Source of the DNA: Cannabis sativa | Lineage: Eukaryota; Streptophyta; Magnoliopsida; Rosales; Cannabaceae | Length of the DNA: 64,000 bases | Direction of reading: 5' to 3' | Assembly (NCBI RefSeq): GCF_029168945.1 | Contig: NC_083605.1 | Location: 38,019,280 to 38,083,279, forward strand | Part shown: in pieces, positions 12,772 through 24,455 of the stretch | How positions within the stretch are numbered: position 1 is the stretch's first letter | Layout of the letters: every line of letters starts with the position of its first letter | Position numbers and translations under genes: made by a program | Notes under the pieces: model-generated | What the model saw: the letters and a program-made list of their open reading frames with translations, nothing else | The model's database searches: none | What the model was told of the DNA's origin: nothing

Positions 12772-15159
12772 AAATTGCACCTAAAAGTCGCTGTTTAGAG
12801 ATCTTTTACGTGTTATCTACAATTTTTTGTCTAAGAAATATTATTTTTTTATGGGTGATTGATTAATGTCTTACCTAATAAAGTATATATATATATATGT
12901 ATATAAAGATTTCTACAAGTAGTTATTTATATTTTAATAATTAAATTTTTTATAATAATTTTTAATTTTATATATATTTACGAAATTAATTTAGTTTAAG
13001 AATTTATTTTAATATTGTAGATTTTTATATTATTGTTTGTTCGAGTTAAAAATATTTTTTTACAACTAAAATATATATATTTTTAAAATTTTAATTTGTT
13101 CAAAATTAAAAAATATATTTGTAAGAGGTGACACACTTATATGACTATAAATTTGAGCATTTTTTATCATAATTTTTTTTTTTTTTTGGTTACTTTTTTT
13201 TGAAAGATTTTGTAACTATTTTATTATATCAATTTTAGAATACAAAACATACCTATTCAACAAATTGATTTTTTTTATTATCATTTATCATTTTTTTTTT
13301 TTATTTTTATATGTTGTAAGTTTAGTTTAGATTATTTAAATATTTAGAATTATTAGAAATGAAAATTGACATTTTTTTACTTAAAAAAATACTTTTTGTA
13401 GTTTACATTATAAATTAAAAAAAAAATATGAACTTTAAAATTATTTATATGGCATCTTAAGTTAATTTTAATTGATATTCTTTTATCTATTTTCTCATTG
13501 TTAATTAATAAAATAAAACAATCAATATCAATATATTTAAAATAATTTTAATATTATGTTTAAATTCAGGGTTGTACAACTTAAATTATTATAACAATAA
13601 ATAGGTTTATTTTTTTCTAAATTATTACTGAAAAAAATCATGTATTTGAACTATTATCGATACTAAATATTCTCCAAAACTATTTAGGTTACTCAGTTGT
13701 GACTATTTTCTTACTTTTGTCCTACATGAATTTTAATTTTTTTTAAAGGAGTCCAAAGAATGACTAAATTATAATGATATTTTAAATTTAAATTTTGGTT
13801 GTTTTTTTAATTGTTCATTTTACCAAATATTTAATTGGGTAAGATTGAGTTAATCACTCACTGATAAGTTACAAGTCTAACACTAATCACATTTTTAAGC
13901 TATGCGAGAATTTTTTTTTATTAAAAAAAATAAAAACTCTATAATAAATATCCATATTATATGGAAATATAAAAAAAACACAAATAATTAAATGTGACTA
14001 AAAATATCTTAAATATTAAAAAAAATTTAGTTGTTTTTTTTTTTTATTTATTTAACCAAATATCAAAGATGTTGTCACATCATAATAAAAAGTTATACTT
14101 AATAGGGTAACATTTAATTAATCAATCACTCATATAATGAAAAAAGAATGGGTGATATATTTATAGGTTACAAATCTAACAACAAACATATTTCTATACT
14201 ATGTGAGACTTTTATAACATCATAAAAATTATACTTTTATAATAAAATAAAAAACATGCACTAATCACATTTCTTAAAAAAAATGTAATATAAGGTGTAA
14301 TATGATATTTAAGAGAAAATTTTATTATTTATTATTTTATATAAAAATGAATTCACAAATTTCTTTTGAGATAAAAGATAAATAAATAAAAATATCAAAC
14401 ATCAATATATATCCCTTTCAACAATGAGTCCATAGGAAAAACTATGATATTTAATTATTTACTAAAATTTAAGAGAAAAAAATTCATAATTATAGAACTA
14501 CATTAAAATTTTAATAAATATTTTTATATCATTTAAATTTATAATTTTTTTATTATATAGTAAAAGAATAATATATTTTTATAGGGTAAAAATAGATTAC
14601 TTGATTTATAATGAATATTAAACTCATTTGTATTTGTACTAATTATAAAATATATAAATTCATCACTGAGACTATATTGTAAAAATTATAATTAACCAAG
14701 TATAAATATATTTTTTTCTATTACTACAAATGATAAATATCATTTCAAAAGGTGTATCATAAAAGTTATTAATTTGCTACTTTATTTTCTTAAATAATAA
14801 TTTTTTTTAATAAATTAGAAGGAGGATTTAAATTGTTTCTTTCTGTTAAAAATGGAATCTAAATAGTATTTTAAGAAAACCTACATCACTAGTCATAAGC
14901 ATAATTTATTAAATTCAGAAACTTTTACTTTTTTACTTTTATTTTCTTATAAAAACACATGTAATTTTTTTGTTGCACAATTTCTAATATTTTTTTACAA
15001 AATTGCTATCTTTCTCTATATTTTAAAAATAACAAATAATATTTCTAATTTTAAAATATTATATTTTAGATTATATCACTTAATAAGTACAATATATATA
15101 TGTATGAAAAGATTATAAAATTTGGGCAACACTCCGCAAAGCCCGACTTAGTTCCCTAG
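12772..15159 (+). mobile_element. AT-rich Helitron-like relic 1
   Basis: This stretch is extremely AT-rich with no plausible gene. Its right end (15118-15159) reads GGGCAACACTCCGC then GCCCGACTTAG then TTCCCTAG followed by T, the layout of a plant Helitron 3' terminus (GC hairpin, short spacer, CTAG, insertion before T). About 300 bp before that terminus resembles the 300 bp before the second terminus at 19855, as expected for one family. Blocks at 12830-13460 also resemble 15340-15900. I cannot identify the 5' TC end, so the left limit is set only by the end of the gypsy LTR. Confidence 0.5.
15118..15159 (+). other. Helitron 3' terminus 1
   Basis: A GC-rich imperfect hairpin (ACTCCGC, then GCCCGACTTAG) stands out in AT-rich surroundings and is followed by TTCCCTAG|T. 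Helitrons end in CTRR after a hairpin and insert between A and T. The same terminus recurs at 19813-19855. Confidence 0.65.
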
Positions 15160-15919
15160 TATATATTTAAAGGAAAGCCCAAGAAAAGTCTATGTGGCAT
15201 CCTATTTTTTTTGTTTTCCTATTTTTTTATTTTTCTAATACACTCTTATTTTCTTTCAAAAATACACTACATATACAAACTAAAAGTCCCACATTGGTTA
15301 AAAAAAATTTAGGTGCTATTATTTTACTTACTTTTGTCCAAGAAATATTATTTATTATGGGTAGTTGATTAATATCTTACCTAATAAGTTTGTTATATAT
15401 GTATAAGTAGTTATTTATTTTTTAATAGTTAACTTTGTAATAATAATTTTTAATTTTATACATATTTATGAAATTAATTTTAGTTTACGAATTTATTTTA
15501 CTATTCTAAATTTTTATATTGCGATTTGTTCGAGTTAAAAATATATTTTACAACTAAAATATTTTCTCTTAATTTTTACAAAAGTTAAAAATTTATCTAT
15601 AAAAAGTGACCATACTTATATGATTATTTGAGAATTCTTGATTATATATATATTTTTAATTTTTTGTTATTTTTTTATTATTTAAATTTTAAAATATAGA
15701 AAATATCTATTTCTACAAGTTGTTTTTTATAGTATAGCATTTTTCTTATTATATATTTTTTTTAAGTTTAGTTTAAATTATTTAAATAGTTATAATTAGA
15801 GATAAAAATTGATGTTTTTTCCTAAAAAATAATTTTTGCTGTTTTACATTAAAAATTAAAAACAAAATATGAAATTTAAAATGATTTATGTGGCATATCC
15901 CACATGAATTTTAGTTGAC

Positions 15920-16426
15920 ATAAAATAAAAGAAATAAAGAATATGAGGTGACATCTTTTGATATTTTTCATCCATTTTGTCTATTTTATTAGAATTTTAA
16001 TAAATTTAATTTATTTTATATATGTGTAGATATTGAGAAATATGATTTCTTAGTAAGTTTTTTCTTTTTCCTTTGTAAAAATCTTACCTGGATTAAAAAC
16101 TACATGATTAGTATACTTCCAACTATATGAATAAGGTATTCTTACACAATCTTATTATAATATGTAGTCATTAGGTTACATTATTTTTAATTTAGGCCCA
16201 ATATAAAATAAAGAAGTAAAGAATATGAGGTGACATCCTTTGATATTTTTCATCTATTTTGTCTATTTTATTAGAATTTTAATAAATTTAGCTTATTTTA
16301 TAGATTTGTAGATATTGAGAAATATGATTTCTTAGTAAGTTTTTTTTTCCTTTTGTAAAAATTCTACTTGGATTAAAAATTACATGATTAGTATACTTCC
16401 AACTATATGAATTAAGTATTCTTACA
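15920..16426 (+). repeat. Direct duplication of about 225 bp
   Basis: 15920-16147 and 16203-16426 are nearly identical (both contain AAAGAATATGAGGTGACATC and GATTAGTATACTTCCAAC and end TATTCTTACAC), separated by about 55 bp. Few differences are visible by eye, far fewer than between the other repeats of this Helitron-like region, so the duplication seems fairly recent. Confidence 0.85.
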
Positions 16427-16929
16427 CTCACTTTGATTTGTCAAAATATATGGGTAATTGATAACTTGATGTTGTCCAATTAATTATAATTTTTATATAA
16501 TTATTTTGAGTCATCAAATCAAATCTATATATTTATCTAATATATCTATATATTTATAAGTCAAAAAATGTGAGGCAGGATTCTATTATTATAAGATTTT
16601 ATTTTCTTAATTTTATTTTTTCCATCTTTTAAGTGATGTTTGATATATTTACCCCAAAAAAAATATATACAACAATAAAGTATACATATTGATATATTAA
16701 CAGAGTAAAATCTTAATATATTTAAATTAATAATAGGTAATCAATTTTTTTATTCTAACTAATTACAGTATCTACTAATAATTAAATCAAGCGATAAGAA
16801 AAAAAGATGATGGAATAGGAATTAAAAGATTCTTTCTTTTTTATTTAAAAATAATTAGAAAATACTAAATGATCATGAATTATAATATTATTTCACTTAT
16901 TGAGTAAAAATATTAACAACTACTTAAAA

Positions 16930-17128
16930 TATGAATGAGGGCTATGCATTTTCGTGGATATTTTTGTAGCATCTTCGTGGCTGTCAAGGCCCAACTCAGA
17001 ACTTGTCTTGCTGTCTATGAATGAGGGCTATGCATCATAGCCTGGCAAGCAAAATTTTTCCAGCCATGTGCCTGCAGGATGCAGGATGGCCTACCATACA
17101 ATGTCTGCATGTTGAGGCCTAGCTGGCC
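16930..17128. repeat. GC-richer patch, partly inverse of the Tat LTR
   Basis: Two copies of ATGAATGAGGGCTATGCAT (16931-16949 and 17017-17035) flank 67 bp. After them, CCTGCAGGATGCAGG with GCCATG before it and TGGCC after it (about 17064-17095) matches the reverse complement of 25898-25930 in the Tat-like LTR. This may be a scrap of a related LTR on the minus strand. It lies directly before the LTR at 17129. Confidence 0.45.
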
Positions 17129-18944
17129 TATTGGGATTTTATGCCCTAAATAAAACTCATTTCAATGTAATCTGATTTGTTATCAATAGAAGATTAGAAG
17201 TCATTTATGTTTACATGTAGTTTTCATATGTTATGGTTTAATATGTACAAAACCTGTTAAGTCCAGAACATATAATTATTCACAATTACAGTAATGTCAA
17301 CACAGTGGAATGTAATTGTGATTATATGCTTCGAAAGATAATGTCCCTTGATTCATCAGTGCACTGGATTTACACTGATGTGATAATCAGCGATAAAGCA
17401 TACTTACACCTGGGATGAGTGTCATATTCTTTCTAGAGCATTACCAAAGTATGCTAGTTTCAGATGTATGAAGTATACATTAGACTGGGACCGATATTGA
17501 TCTTGGTAAATATATTATAATCTTAGATGAAAAGATCTTAATCGTGACATGCTTAGGTTCAATCTCAAGAGTGTTATTTGTGTTCTTTGATTTGTTAGTT
17601 AAGCGTACCTTTTGGTCTGGGTGATACGTACATTTTGGGAACATGATAGTACAATTGAGTGGGAGAACTAAATATAGATATGGAATCTATAGCTTCTATC
17701 TGGACATAGAAGTGAAACGATGATTTTCTTCGAGATTGGCTTAATAGAGATAAATGAAAGAGCTCTTATTTCATTCATTAGATTAGTTTACTGAAATATC
17801 ATTTATAGGAAGCTAAGTGTTTTAAGGATAAAATACATTGAGGGGTGAAACATTAAATTTGTTTCCACTAGGTGTAAATCATCTATAGAGGATCTTTGAT
17901 TGTTGGGATTAAAACGATGGTTAAATGTTTATAGCGTATCTATATCGTGAAAAATATAGAGCGTTCTATATAACTGAGAGTGCAATTCCAAGTTCTATAG
18001 TGGATGCAATAAGGAATTAATAAGTTAGGGAATTTACTTGATAAATTCTAGTTCTGCTTATTGGAAGCTTGGTTGTATAGGCTCATGGTCCCCATACTAG
18101 TTGAGACAATACTGCTTGTAAGACTTAGTTAAATGATTTTAATTAATCAATTATAATTCTAAAATTAGACTATTTCTAGTTTATGAATTTTCACTAAGCT
18201 AGGGCTGAATTGTGAAGAAAAGAGGTTCTAGGGTTTATTTGTGAAATAAGAGACTTTATTAAGTTTAATTAATAATTGTGTTAAATGACAATTTTATTTG
18301 ATAATTAATTTTAATTATTAAATAAATAGTTTTTGCATTTAAGTGGTGGAATTGGAAAAATAGTATTTTTGAGAAAATAAGATAAATAGTTGAAAAATAG
18401 TGAAATTGCAAAGTGGGGGCCCACATCCATGGCCGGCCACTTATGGGCTATTTTACAATTTATTTTATCATTTTTTTAATGACAAATAATTCAAACCTAA
18501 ACCTAGTTGGATTCCTATAAATAGATAGTGAATGCTTCAAATTCAAAGATGACGAACACACTTGCCTTCAGTCAAAAATTTGAGCCTTCTTCTCTATCTT
18601 ATTCGAATCCTTCCTCTCTCTTTCTCTCTTCAAAATTTCGAACCCTATAGTGATAGAGTAAGTTCCCACACACATCAAGTGGTACTCTACATAGTGTGTA
18701 AGGCTGTGAAGAATCCAGTTCAAGAGAAAGAGAATCAGCCTCAGATCTTGGTGATACTCTGCTACAGAAAGGATACAAGGGTTAGAGATCTGAGCGGAAG
18801 GAGACATTTAATTTCGCTGCACCCAATGTAAGGTTTCTCAAACTTTATATGTGTTTAATTTACATTATTTTAGAAATTCATATTTAGGATGTTAAACAAC
18901 ATAAATGATAGTAAATCTAGATCCTGGTAAAACATACTCCAACA
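17129..18944 (+). repeat. 5' LTR, copia/LARD family
   Basis: The unit begins TATTGGGATTTTATGCCC (first bases mutated from TGTT) and ends TACTCCAACA at 18944. It is followed by a PBS (ACTGACCCTAGAGCTATGA, 18945-18963), so it is a 5' LTR rather than a solo one. Internal blocks match the other LTRs of the family, such as GGACCGATATTGA, AAGTGTTTTAAGGATAAAATA, TATAAATAGATAGTGAA and CTCTGCTACAGAAAGGA. Confidence 0.85.
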
Positions 18945-19310
18945 ACTGACCCTAGAGCTATGATAATGATTTACTTTAATGAAATATGGATTTAAAATGA
19001 TGTTTGTGTTGATTTGGATGATTTCATGATAGTTTATGTGCTTATTTGATGATTGTATGGAAATCGTAATGTATGTTATAAAATATTTTTTGCTTTGTTC
19101 TGAAAATATTTTTACTGAAAAGTAGACAAAAAATTAATGAATTTACGCTTTTTCAGAACTTTATTCGGATTTTTTATGAATTAGTTATGATTTTTTGAAT
19201 TTGGATAAAAATATCTAAAACTGATGCACACACGCGCGCACAAGGAGATTCACTCGGCATCCACGCGGTTTCAGACAAGCCTGACCGAGAAAAATCACTC
19301 CTCTTATCTA
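18945..19310 (+). mobile_element. PBS and interior stub of truncated copia/LARD element
   Basis: After the PBS the sequence follows 608-960 of the window-start element: repeated TGATGATTG-type text, TTTTTCAGAACT, GAATTAGTTATGATTTTTTGAA, then a GC-rich patch with CACGCGCGCACA. Similarity fades after about 19310, and Helitron-like sequence resumes before 19530. The rest of the element and its 3' LTR are gone. Confidence 0.7.
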
Positions 19311-19812
19311 AACATTTCATATAGAAAATTTATCCCTAACATTTTTATATAATCCCTGAATTTTTAGTTTTTAAAAACGGGTAATGTTGTGATGACCCCT
19401 TTTGTAGCTATTATACTACATTTACCTTTGTGGAGAAGACATTCTAACGACACCACAAAACAAAATATAAAAACTTTAATACATAGTACTTAAATTATTT
19501 ATTTTTATTAAACAAAAAAAAAATCTAAATAGACTGTTAAAAATGTCTACATTATTAGTCACAAGATCAGTTTATTAAACTGAGAAATGGTTAACTTTTA
19601 TATTTATTTTATTATAAAAACACATGTACTTTTATTGTTAATTTCACAATCTTTAATATTTGTCACAAAATGACCACTTTTTTATATTTTTTAAAAATAG
19701 TGAACTATGTTTCTAATTTCAATACTATTACTTTATTTGTAATAACACACATCAAAATGTTATATTTTAAATTATATCACTCAGTATAAGTACAATATAT
19801 ATAAAATATTAC

Positions 19813-19855
19813 AAAAATTGGACAACACTGCGCGGAACGTGGCTTAGTTCCCTAG
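19813..19855 (+). other. Helitron 3' terminus 2
   Basis: GGACAACACTGCGCGGAACG followed by TGGCTTAGTTCCCTAG and then T has the same plan as 15118-15159: a GC-rich hairpin in AT-rich sequence, a spacer, then CTAG before T. The preceding 300 bp (19530-19812) are also alike in both copies. Confidence 0.7.
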
Positions 19856-21289
19856 TTCTTATATATTGTAAATAATAATTAATTTTAGAAATTAATTAAT
19901 AATTAATTTTTTTAAAAATATTTTAAAATATTTTTGATTTAAATAATTAGATAAATTTAAATTATTTAATTACTATTAATAAAGATAAAATAAGGGGTTC
20001 AAATTAATTTAATGAAATTAACTAGTAATCGAAAGTAGTGCTTATAATTACACAATAATGAATTAATGGTAGATTAATGGTCAAAGAAGGATGGTGTGAA
20101 ATTCCTAAAGCTACATCAACCAACAACAAAGAAGAGTTATTCATGAGAGAGATTATTCTTAGTGTAGTTTATTTCTTTTATGTTTATGTCAAAACTTGTT
20201 ATTTTAGAAATACCCAATATTTACTCGCCTCACATATTAATATTTGATCAATTATTTGCTAATTGTTAGTGTATGCATATTTAATTGTTATACATAAAAT
20301 TCCACACAGTTTGTCTTTTGATAATCATGCATCTCATATTAGAAACATGATTATTTAAGATTATCCTCTATATTTTATGTGCATTGAATTTGTTGAAATC
20401 AATTACATAAAGTACTAGGTTCAGTTTAATAATTTAATAACTTGGTAAAACACACCAAGTGACTTTCTCCAACAGTTAGTCACATAATTAACTAATGTTT
20501 TCAAAATATGGTATTTTCAAAAATTACATAGTAATATGATATTTCAAATCTATATTATAGTAATTTAATTAATGTATTACAACTAGTTAATGATTAAAAT
20601 CAACTTTTCTAAAGAGATTTTAATAAAGGCAAATACATTTTAAAAACGTTTGTGGGAGAGGGTTGTCATCTATTATGAAACCCATGGTCTCCATTATTAA
20701 TCCAACACCAAGAGTATGGGGAGGGTCTCGAGACAGTTTTGTTTTTGTCCCTTTAAGGAAGGTGTTGAACCGTACATTGTCAAGGTTAGCTTCCTTTATG
20801 GATAGGATAAAGTTGTGTAGTTTAGTGCGATAATGACCCTTAGAGTGACGCTACTAAGTTAAGTAATAGAGTCCGAAATAATAGGTTACACTCACAAATT
20901 CATGTCTATATCTTTGACATTCGGGAATATTACTTGACCAAATAAATAGTACTTTATTTTGTAAGGAAAATAAGAGCTATTTTATTTGTAATTAATAAAA
21001 ACAAGAACAAGTCTTGTAGATTATTCGATGTTAATTTGACCGAACCTAAGGAAAAATTTTAATCTTTGGATAATCTTATCATGAAATTTTTAAATTGTTT
21101 TATGTGTTTTTCTAAGTGTGCTCATGCATTATATTTAAATTCCATGCATGACATTTATTTCTCATTTATGGTACTTGTATTGTATTTATATTATATTGCT
21201 TATTTCTCGTATTATTGATATTTTATTTCAGTCTAATAACAAATAAAATGGAATGATAATTAAATAAAGAAAGATATCTCTATTACAAA
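19856..21289 (+). mobile_element. Copia-type 5' leader relic, non-coding
   Basis: No gene is visible. The stretch leads into a copia gag relic at 21290, so it probably holds the remains of that element's 5' LTR and leader. TTTCTCCAACA (20464-20474) could be an LTR end, but no standard PBS follows it. 20640-20960 is less AT-rich than its surroundings (GGTTGTCATC, ACCCATGGTCTCCATTATT) and resembles untranslated leader rather than coding sequence. Confidence 0.35.
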
Positions 21290-21843
21290 ATGACTGAGTT
21301 TGATGGTGAATTTTAATCTAAATGGAGAATCAAAATAGAACTCCTTCTGCAAAAGGAAAATCTATTTCACCTAGTCTCTGTTGAAACTCCCCGGATTGAA
21401 TTGCGTAAACATTATAGTTATGCAGTCAGGAGAGATTATAACTGATGGTAGGATGATAATATTCGCGCCAGGTTTATCTTCCTGACTTCATTTAAGGAAG
21501 ATATAAGAGAACAGTATGACTACTTAGTCTATGCTTGTGACATTTGAAAGACAGTGCACAATAAGTATACTGCCGTTCATGACCAATTCGCCTATGAGAG
21601 ATATGCTCATGCTAACAAGATGGACATTTTGATAGAGTTACGAAGCTAGAGAGAAAGATAAATAAGATTTGCTTTTCTTCATGACTTATTTAACGATGGT
21701 GGAATAAATTATTCTAAACCACTGACATTATTTCTCTCTTGCTTGAAGATTTGTGAATAGAAGATGAAAATGATTCTAAGAAGTGAGAATTCTACAAAGT
21801 TTGTGATGGAAGAAAATTTTAGAAGAGAAATGAAGAAGTCAAC
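21290..21843 (+). pseudogene. Ty1/copia gag relic
   Basis: Reading from ATGACTGAGTTTGATGG gives a broken translation with the hallmarks of a plant copia gag N-terminus: MTEFDGEF, then KWRIKIELLLQKE, then SFKEDIREQYDYL and HDQFAYERYAHANKMD. Copia gag normally starts with a short acidic or aromatic lead, then W(R/K)xxI/M, before a helical UBN2-type region. There are stop codons, for example after GEF, after the CDI block and after ELRS, and at least one frameshift. The relic stops where the LINE begins (21844). No protease or integrase of this element follows on the right of the LINE, so the insertion or a deletion removed the rest. Confidence 0.55.
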
Positions 21844-21967
21844 TTTTTTTTTTTTGAACTAAAGGAACTTTATATTCAAAAACCAACCAACAACAAACAA
21901 GGCACAAGGCCATCACAAACACACCATGGCTGCTGCAACAGAAAACCAGCAGCAGCCCAGAAACAAC

Positions 21968-22489
21968 CTACCAACTGTTTACAACATTAGTTAAATAATT
22001 GTTTCTCTTACCCTCCTTAAAAGGGCCCTTGCACACTACTCTCAACTGCATAATCTTTCTCACTTCCAAACTCAATTTACTAGGAACCATACAACTAAGA
22101 TCAAACACACACTTATTTCTGTTCTTCCACAAAAAATAAAACACAGCAGCCATGACTGCATTTAGAATGCGCTTTGTCAGATCTCTGGTAGCGTTGCAGC
22201 AGTAATGGAGCATCTCAACAGTCGAACGAGGCCAATGAAAGTCCCCCAGCCACCTGTTGACAGCTTCAAAAACCTTAGAAGTGTAATAGCAGTTGAAGAA
22301 AATATGATCATGAGTTTCCACTTCAGTTTCACAAACGGGACAACGATTGTTTGGGGTAACCATTATGTGATGAAGATAATCCCGAGTAAGCAAATGAGAG
22401 TTTGCAATCTGCCAGAATATAAATTTGTGTTTTGGGAGCACAAGAGTATCCCAAATTGCATTTGCATAAGCAAAAGGAGTCTCTTCCAC
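21968..22489 (-). pseudogene. LINE ORF2 C-terminus, zf-RVT-like segment
   Basis: A 173-codon open segment matching the C-terminal region of plant LINE ORF2 proteins (Pfam zf-RVT). It has WDTLVLPKHKFIFWQIAN (the W...P.K...F.W block), then LTRDYL, then CPVC and HDHIFFNC, which together form the likely Cys/His zinc-binding set, then a helical tail. It lies in a different frame from the RT segment at 22739-23650, so at least one indel separates them. The segment between (22490-22738) retains fragments in other frames. Non-functional as it stands. Confidence 0.75.
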
Positions 22490-22738
22490 AAGAGAATTAT
22501 AGCATTTTTTGGTGCTGAATTTATCTCCCCTAGCAGCTTGTTAAAGTTTAGCCTCATCCAAGTTCTCTCTTATACTCAAAATCTTCTTGAAGTACCAACT
22601 TGCATCATATTTCTTTGCATAGTCCCATATGCTTTGGTCTTTTAAGTAGATTGAGTTAATCCATTTAACCCATAAGCAATCCTCCTTCTTCGAAAGCGCC
22701 CACAGGTACTTAGCCAACAAAGCCTTGTTCCAATTTTT

Positions 22739-23650
22739 TCATTCCCGAAACCCAACTCCTCCAAGCTTTTTAGGGAGGCACACCTTTTCCCAAGAAGCTC
22801 GGTGGAGTTTGCTCTTATTCCCCGATCTTCCCCAAAGAAAGTCACGACAACTTTTGTCAATGGCTGCTGTTATTTTGGAAGGGATGATGAATATGCTCAT
22901 CCAATAGTTTCTAATTCCAAGCAACACCGAGTGAATCAACTGCGCCCTTCCAGCAAAAGACAGGTTCCTACTCGCCCAACAGTTCAGATTTCTATTCAGT
23001 TTGTCAAGAATGATCCCACAATCAGATGCCTTCCATTTAGTCGGTCTAAGTTGGACACCAAGGTACTTCAGCGGAAACCCTCCTTCCTCTATCTTCACAA
23101 TATCAAGAATCAAAGCTTTTATCTCCTCCCGCACTCCTCCAAAGTAAATTTGGGACTTAGAGGAGTTAGTAGAAAGACCTGTATCATTACAAAACTTAGA
23201 GAAAGCTTCAAAGATTAACCTCACCGAGTTGATATTACCCTTGCAGAAGATGACAAGATCATCCGCAAAACACAGATTGGTCAAACGAAGATGCTTGCAT
23301 AAGGGGTGAAACCCGAAACCCTTTTTACTAGAGTAGGAGCTCAGCAACCTAGTGAGGTATTCCATAACTAGGACAAACAGTAACGGCGACATCGGGTCAC
23401 CTTGGCGATGGCCTTTCTTTCCTTTAAAGGAGCCCTGGATTCTTCCATTAAGAAGCAGATGATAACTAGTACCTTTCAAGCAAGTCATGATCCAGTTGAT
23501 AAATCGAGAAGGAAAGCAGAGCAACCTAAGTAAATCTTCCACAAAATTCCAGTCGACCGTATCATAAGCCTTACTGAGATCAATTTTCATAATGCATCTG
23601 GCTGAAACATTCTTCCTGGTATAGCCCTTCAAGAGATCCTGGAAAATCAT
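22739..23650 (-). pseudogene. LINE reverse transcriptase fragment
   Basis: A 303-codon frame covering the RT palm of a plant LINE. IMKIDLSKAYDTVDW holds the first catalytic Asp (residue 24), HRQGDPMSPLLFVLVMEYL lies at 81-99, and the catalytic FADD at 128-131. GGFPLKYLGV lies in the thumb side, and RNLSFAGRAQLI and GGVGF follow in the connection. Full plant LINE ORF2 exceeds 1,200 residues, and here the endonuclease and the first RT blocks are missing. The stretch NIM directly upstream is still in frame, so the real break is near 23662 rather than at the ATG. Confidence 0.85.
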
Positions 23651-23662
23651 TATGTTATGATT

Positions 23663-24105
23663 TAAATTTAAATTTTAAAGACAATTTATTTAGTTTTATT
23701 GTTCTAAATTTTAAAGTTTGGTTTATGTAAATAATTTTATTTTGAACACTTTATGTTCTTTAGATGAAGTTTATTTAATTTTTAAACTTATGTGTGCAAA
23801 GTTAACAAAAGACTTCAATGCTCATAGTATAATTCTAAAATCAAGTTTAAATGTATTAATTATTTATTTTGACTAAATAATAGATAAGTAACTTTTTTTT
23901 ATAGTAACTTATTGATGTTTCTACAATTAAGTTTGAAATGAATGAAAAATTTGTTTTTGATTTTACATTACTAAATTTAAAGATTAAATGAGATTTAATT
24001 GAAAAATTTGAATTACTATTTAAACATATACAAGGACATAGAATTCCATTCCAATCATGTGTAAGGGATGATTCGTTAAGAAATCATTATTAGAAACATA
24101 CACAG
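23663..24105. other. AT-rich, nothing recognised
   Basis: Very AT-rich sequence between the LINE break and the TPR-like exon relic. No open frame, repeat copy or terminus that I recognise. It could be the intron or flank of the captured gene fragment to the right. Confidence 0.5.
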
Positions 24106-24455
24106 TCAATTAGATTGTCTATTGAATGTACTGCTGGAGTTGATAATGAGGCTACAAGCACTATGATGCAGAAGTTTTGGGATGCAAAAGTTCTATCCAT
24201 ATATGGAGACTTTATATTGCAAGGCCACAAGGATGCTTCAAGAGCAAACTTTGATCAAGCTGTTAAAGCATCCCCAAATGATTGATTTGTTTTAGCATTA
24301 TTATCCCAATTTCTGCACTCTGACGTGGCATCACTCGATGATGATTCTAACCTCATCAGATTGGCCTCCCACTGTCTCTGAAACTTCAAGTATCAAGTCC
24401 TCAATGTCTTTAGTAACAGTCACCATGCTCTCTCTTTTGCTCGCTTCGATAACAG
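24106..24455 (+). pseudogene. Plant gene exon relic, TPR-like at its start
   Basis: One frame reads SIRLSIECTAGVDNEAT, then FWDAKVLSIYGDFILQGH, then DASRANFDQAVKASPND, a stop (24283-24285), then FVLALLSQFLHSD and onward. The middle resembles a plant tetratricopeptide-like protein (an alternating YGDFILQ/FDQAVKASP/NDxxVLA helix pattern). The remainder, including DVASLDDDSNLIRLA and YQVLNVFSNSHHALSFARF, keeps the same frame with a second stop at the TGA after SHCL. I do not recognise this second part, and it may come from another gene. The frame ends at 24455 in AACAG|GTAAGT, a consensus 5' splice site, so this was probably an exon. Two stops make it a relic. The lack of a transposase nearby leaves the mode of arrival open. 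Confidence 0.5.

Larger units (their letters stand above)
15160..19855 (+). mobile_element. Helitron-like relic 2 with nested insertions
   Basis: The sequence after the first terminus (TTAAAGGAAAGCCCAAG, then TGTGGCATCC) resembles the start region of plant Helitrons, and the stretch ends at 19855 with a second Helitron 3' terminus. There is no helicase gene, so it would be non-autonomous. It is interrupted by a GC-richer patch (16930-17128) and by an LTR plus stub of the copia/LARD family (17129 to about 19310). The 5' TC is not clear and the pairing of these two ends is inference. Confidence 0.45.
21844..23662 (-). mobile_element. 5'-truncated LINE (plant L1-like)
   Basis: A minus-strand non-LTR element. 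Its 3' end carries a poly(A) tail, seen as 12 T on the plus strand (21844-21855). It encodes the later part of a reverse transcriptase (to 23650) and a C-terminal zinc-finger segment. It ends abruptly at about 23662, inside the RT domain just upstream of the NIMIFQDL motif. Endonuclease and ORF1 are absent, the usual outcome of incomplete target-primed reverse transcription. I could not find a target-site duplication: the left flank GAAGAAGTCAAC does not recur at the right. Confidence 0.85.

Noticed and set aside
18562..18831. Overlapping frames on both strands, up to 89 codons
   Set aside because: Inside the LTR at 17129-18944 and not kept in the other copies.
22205..23218. Plus-strand frames of 138-146 codons
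   Set aside because: Antisense shadows of the LINE coding sequence; no independent similarity.
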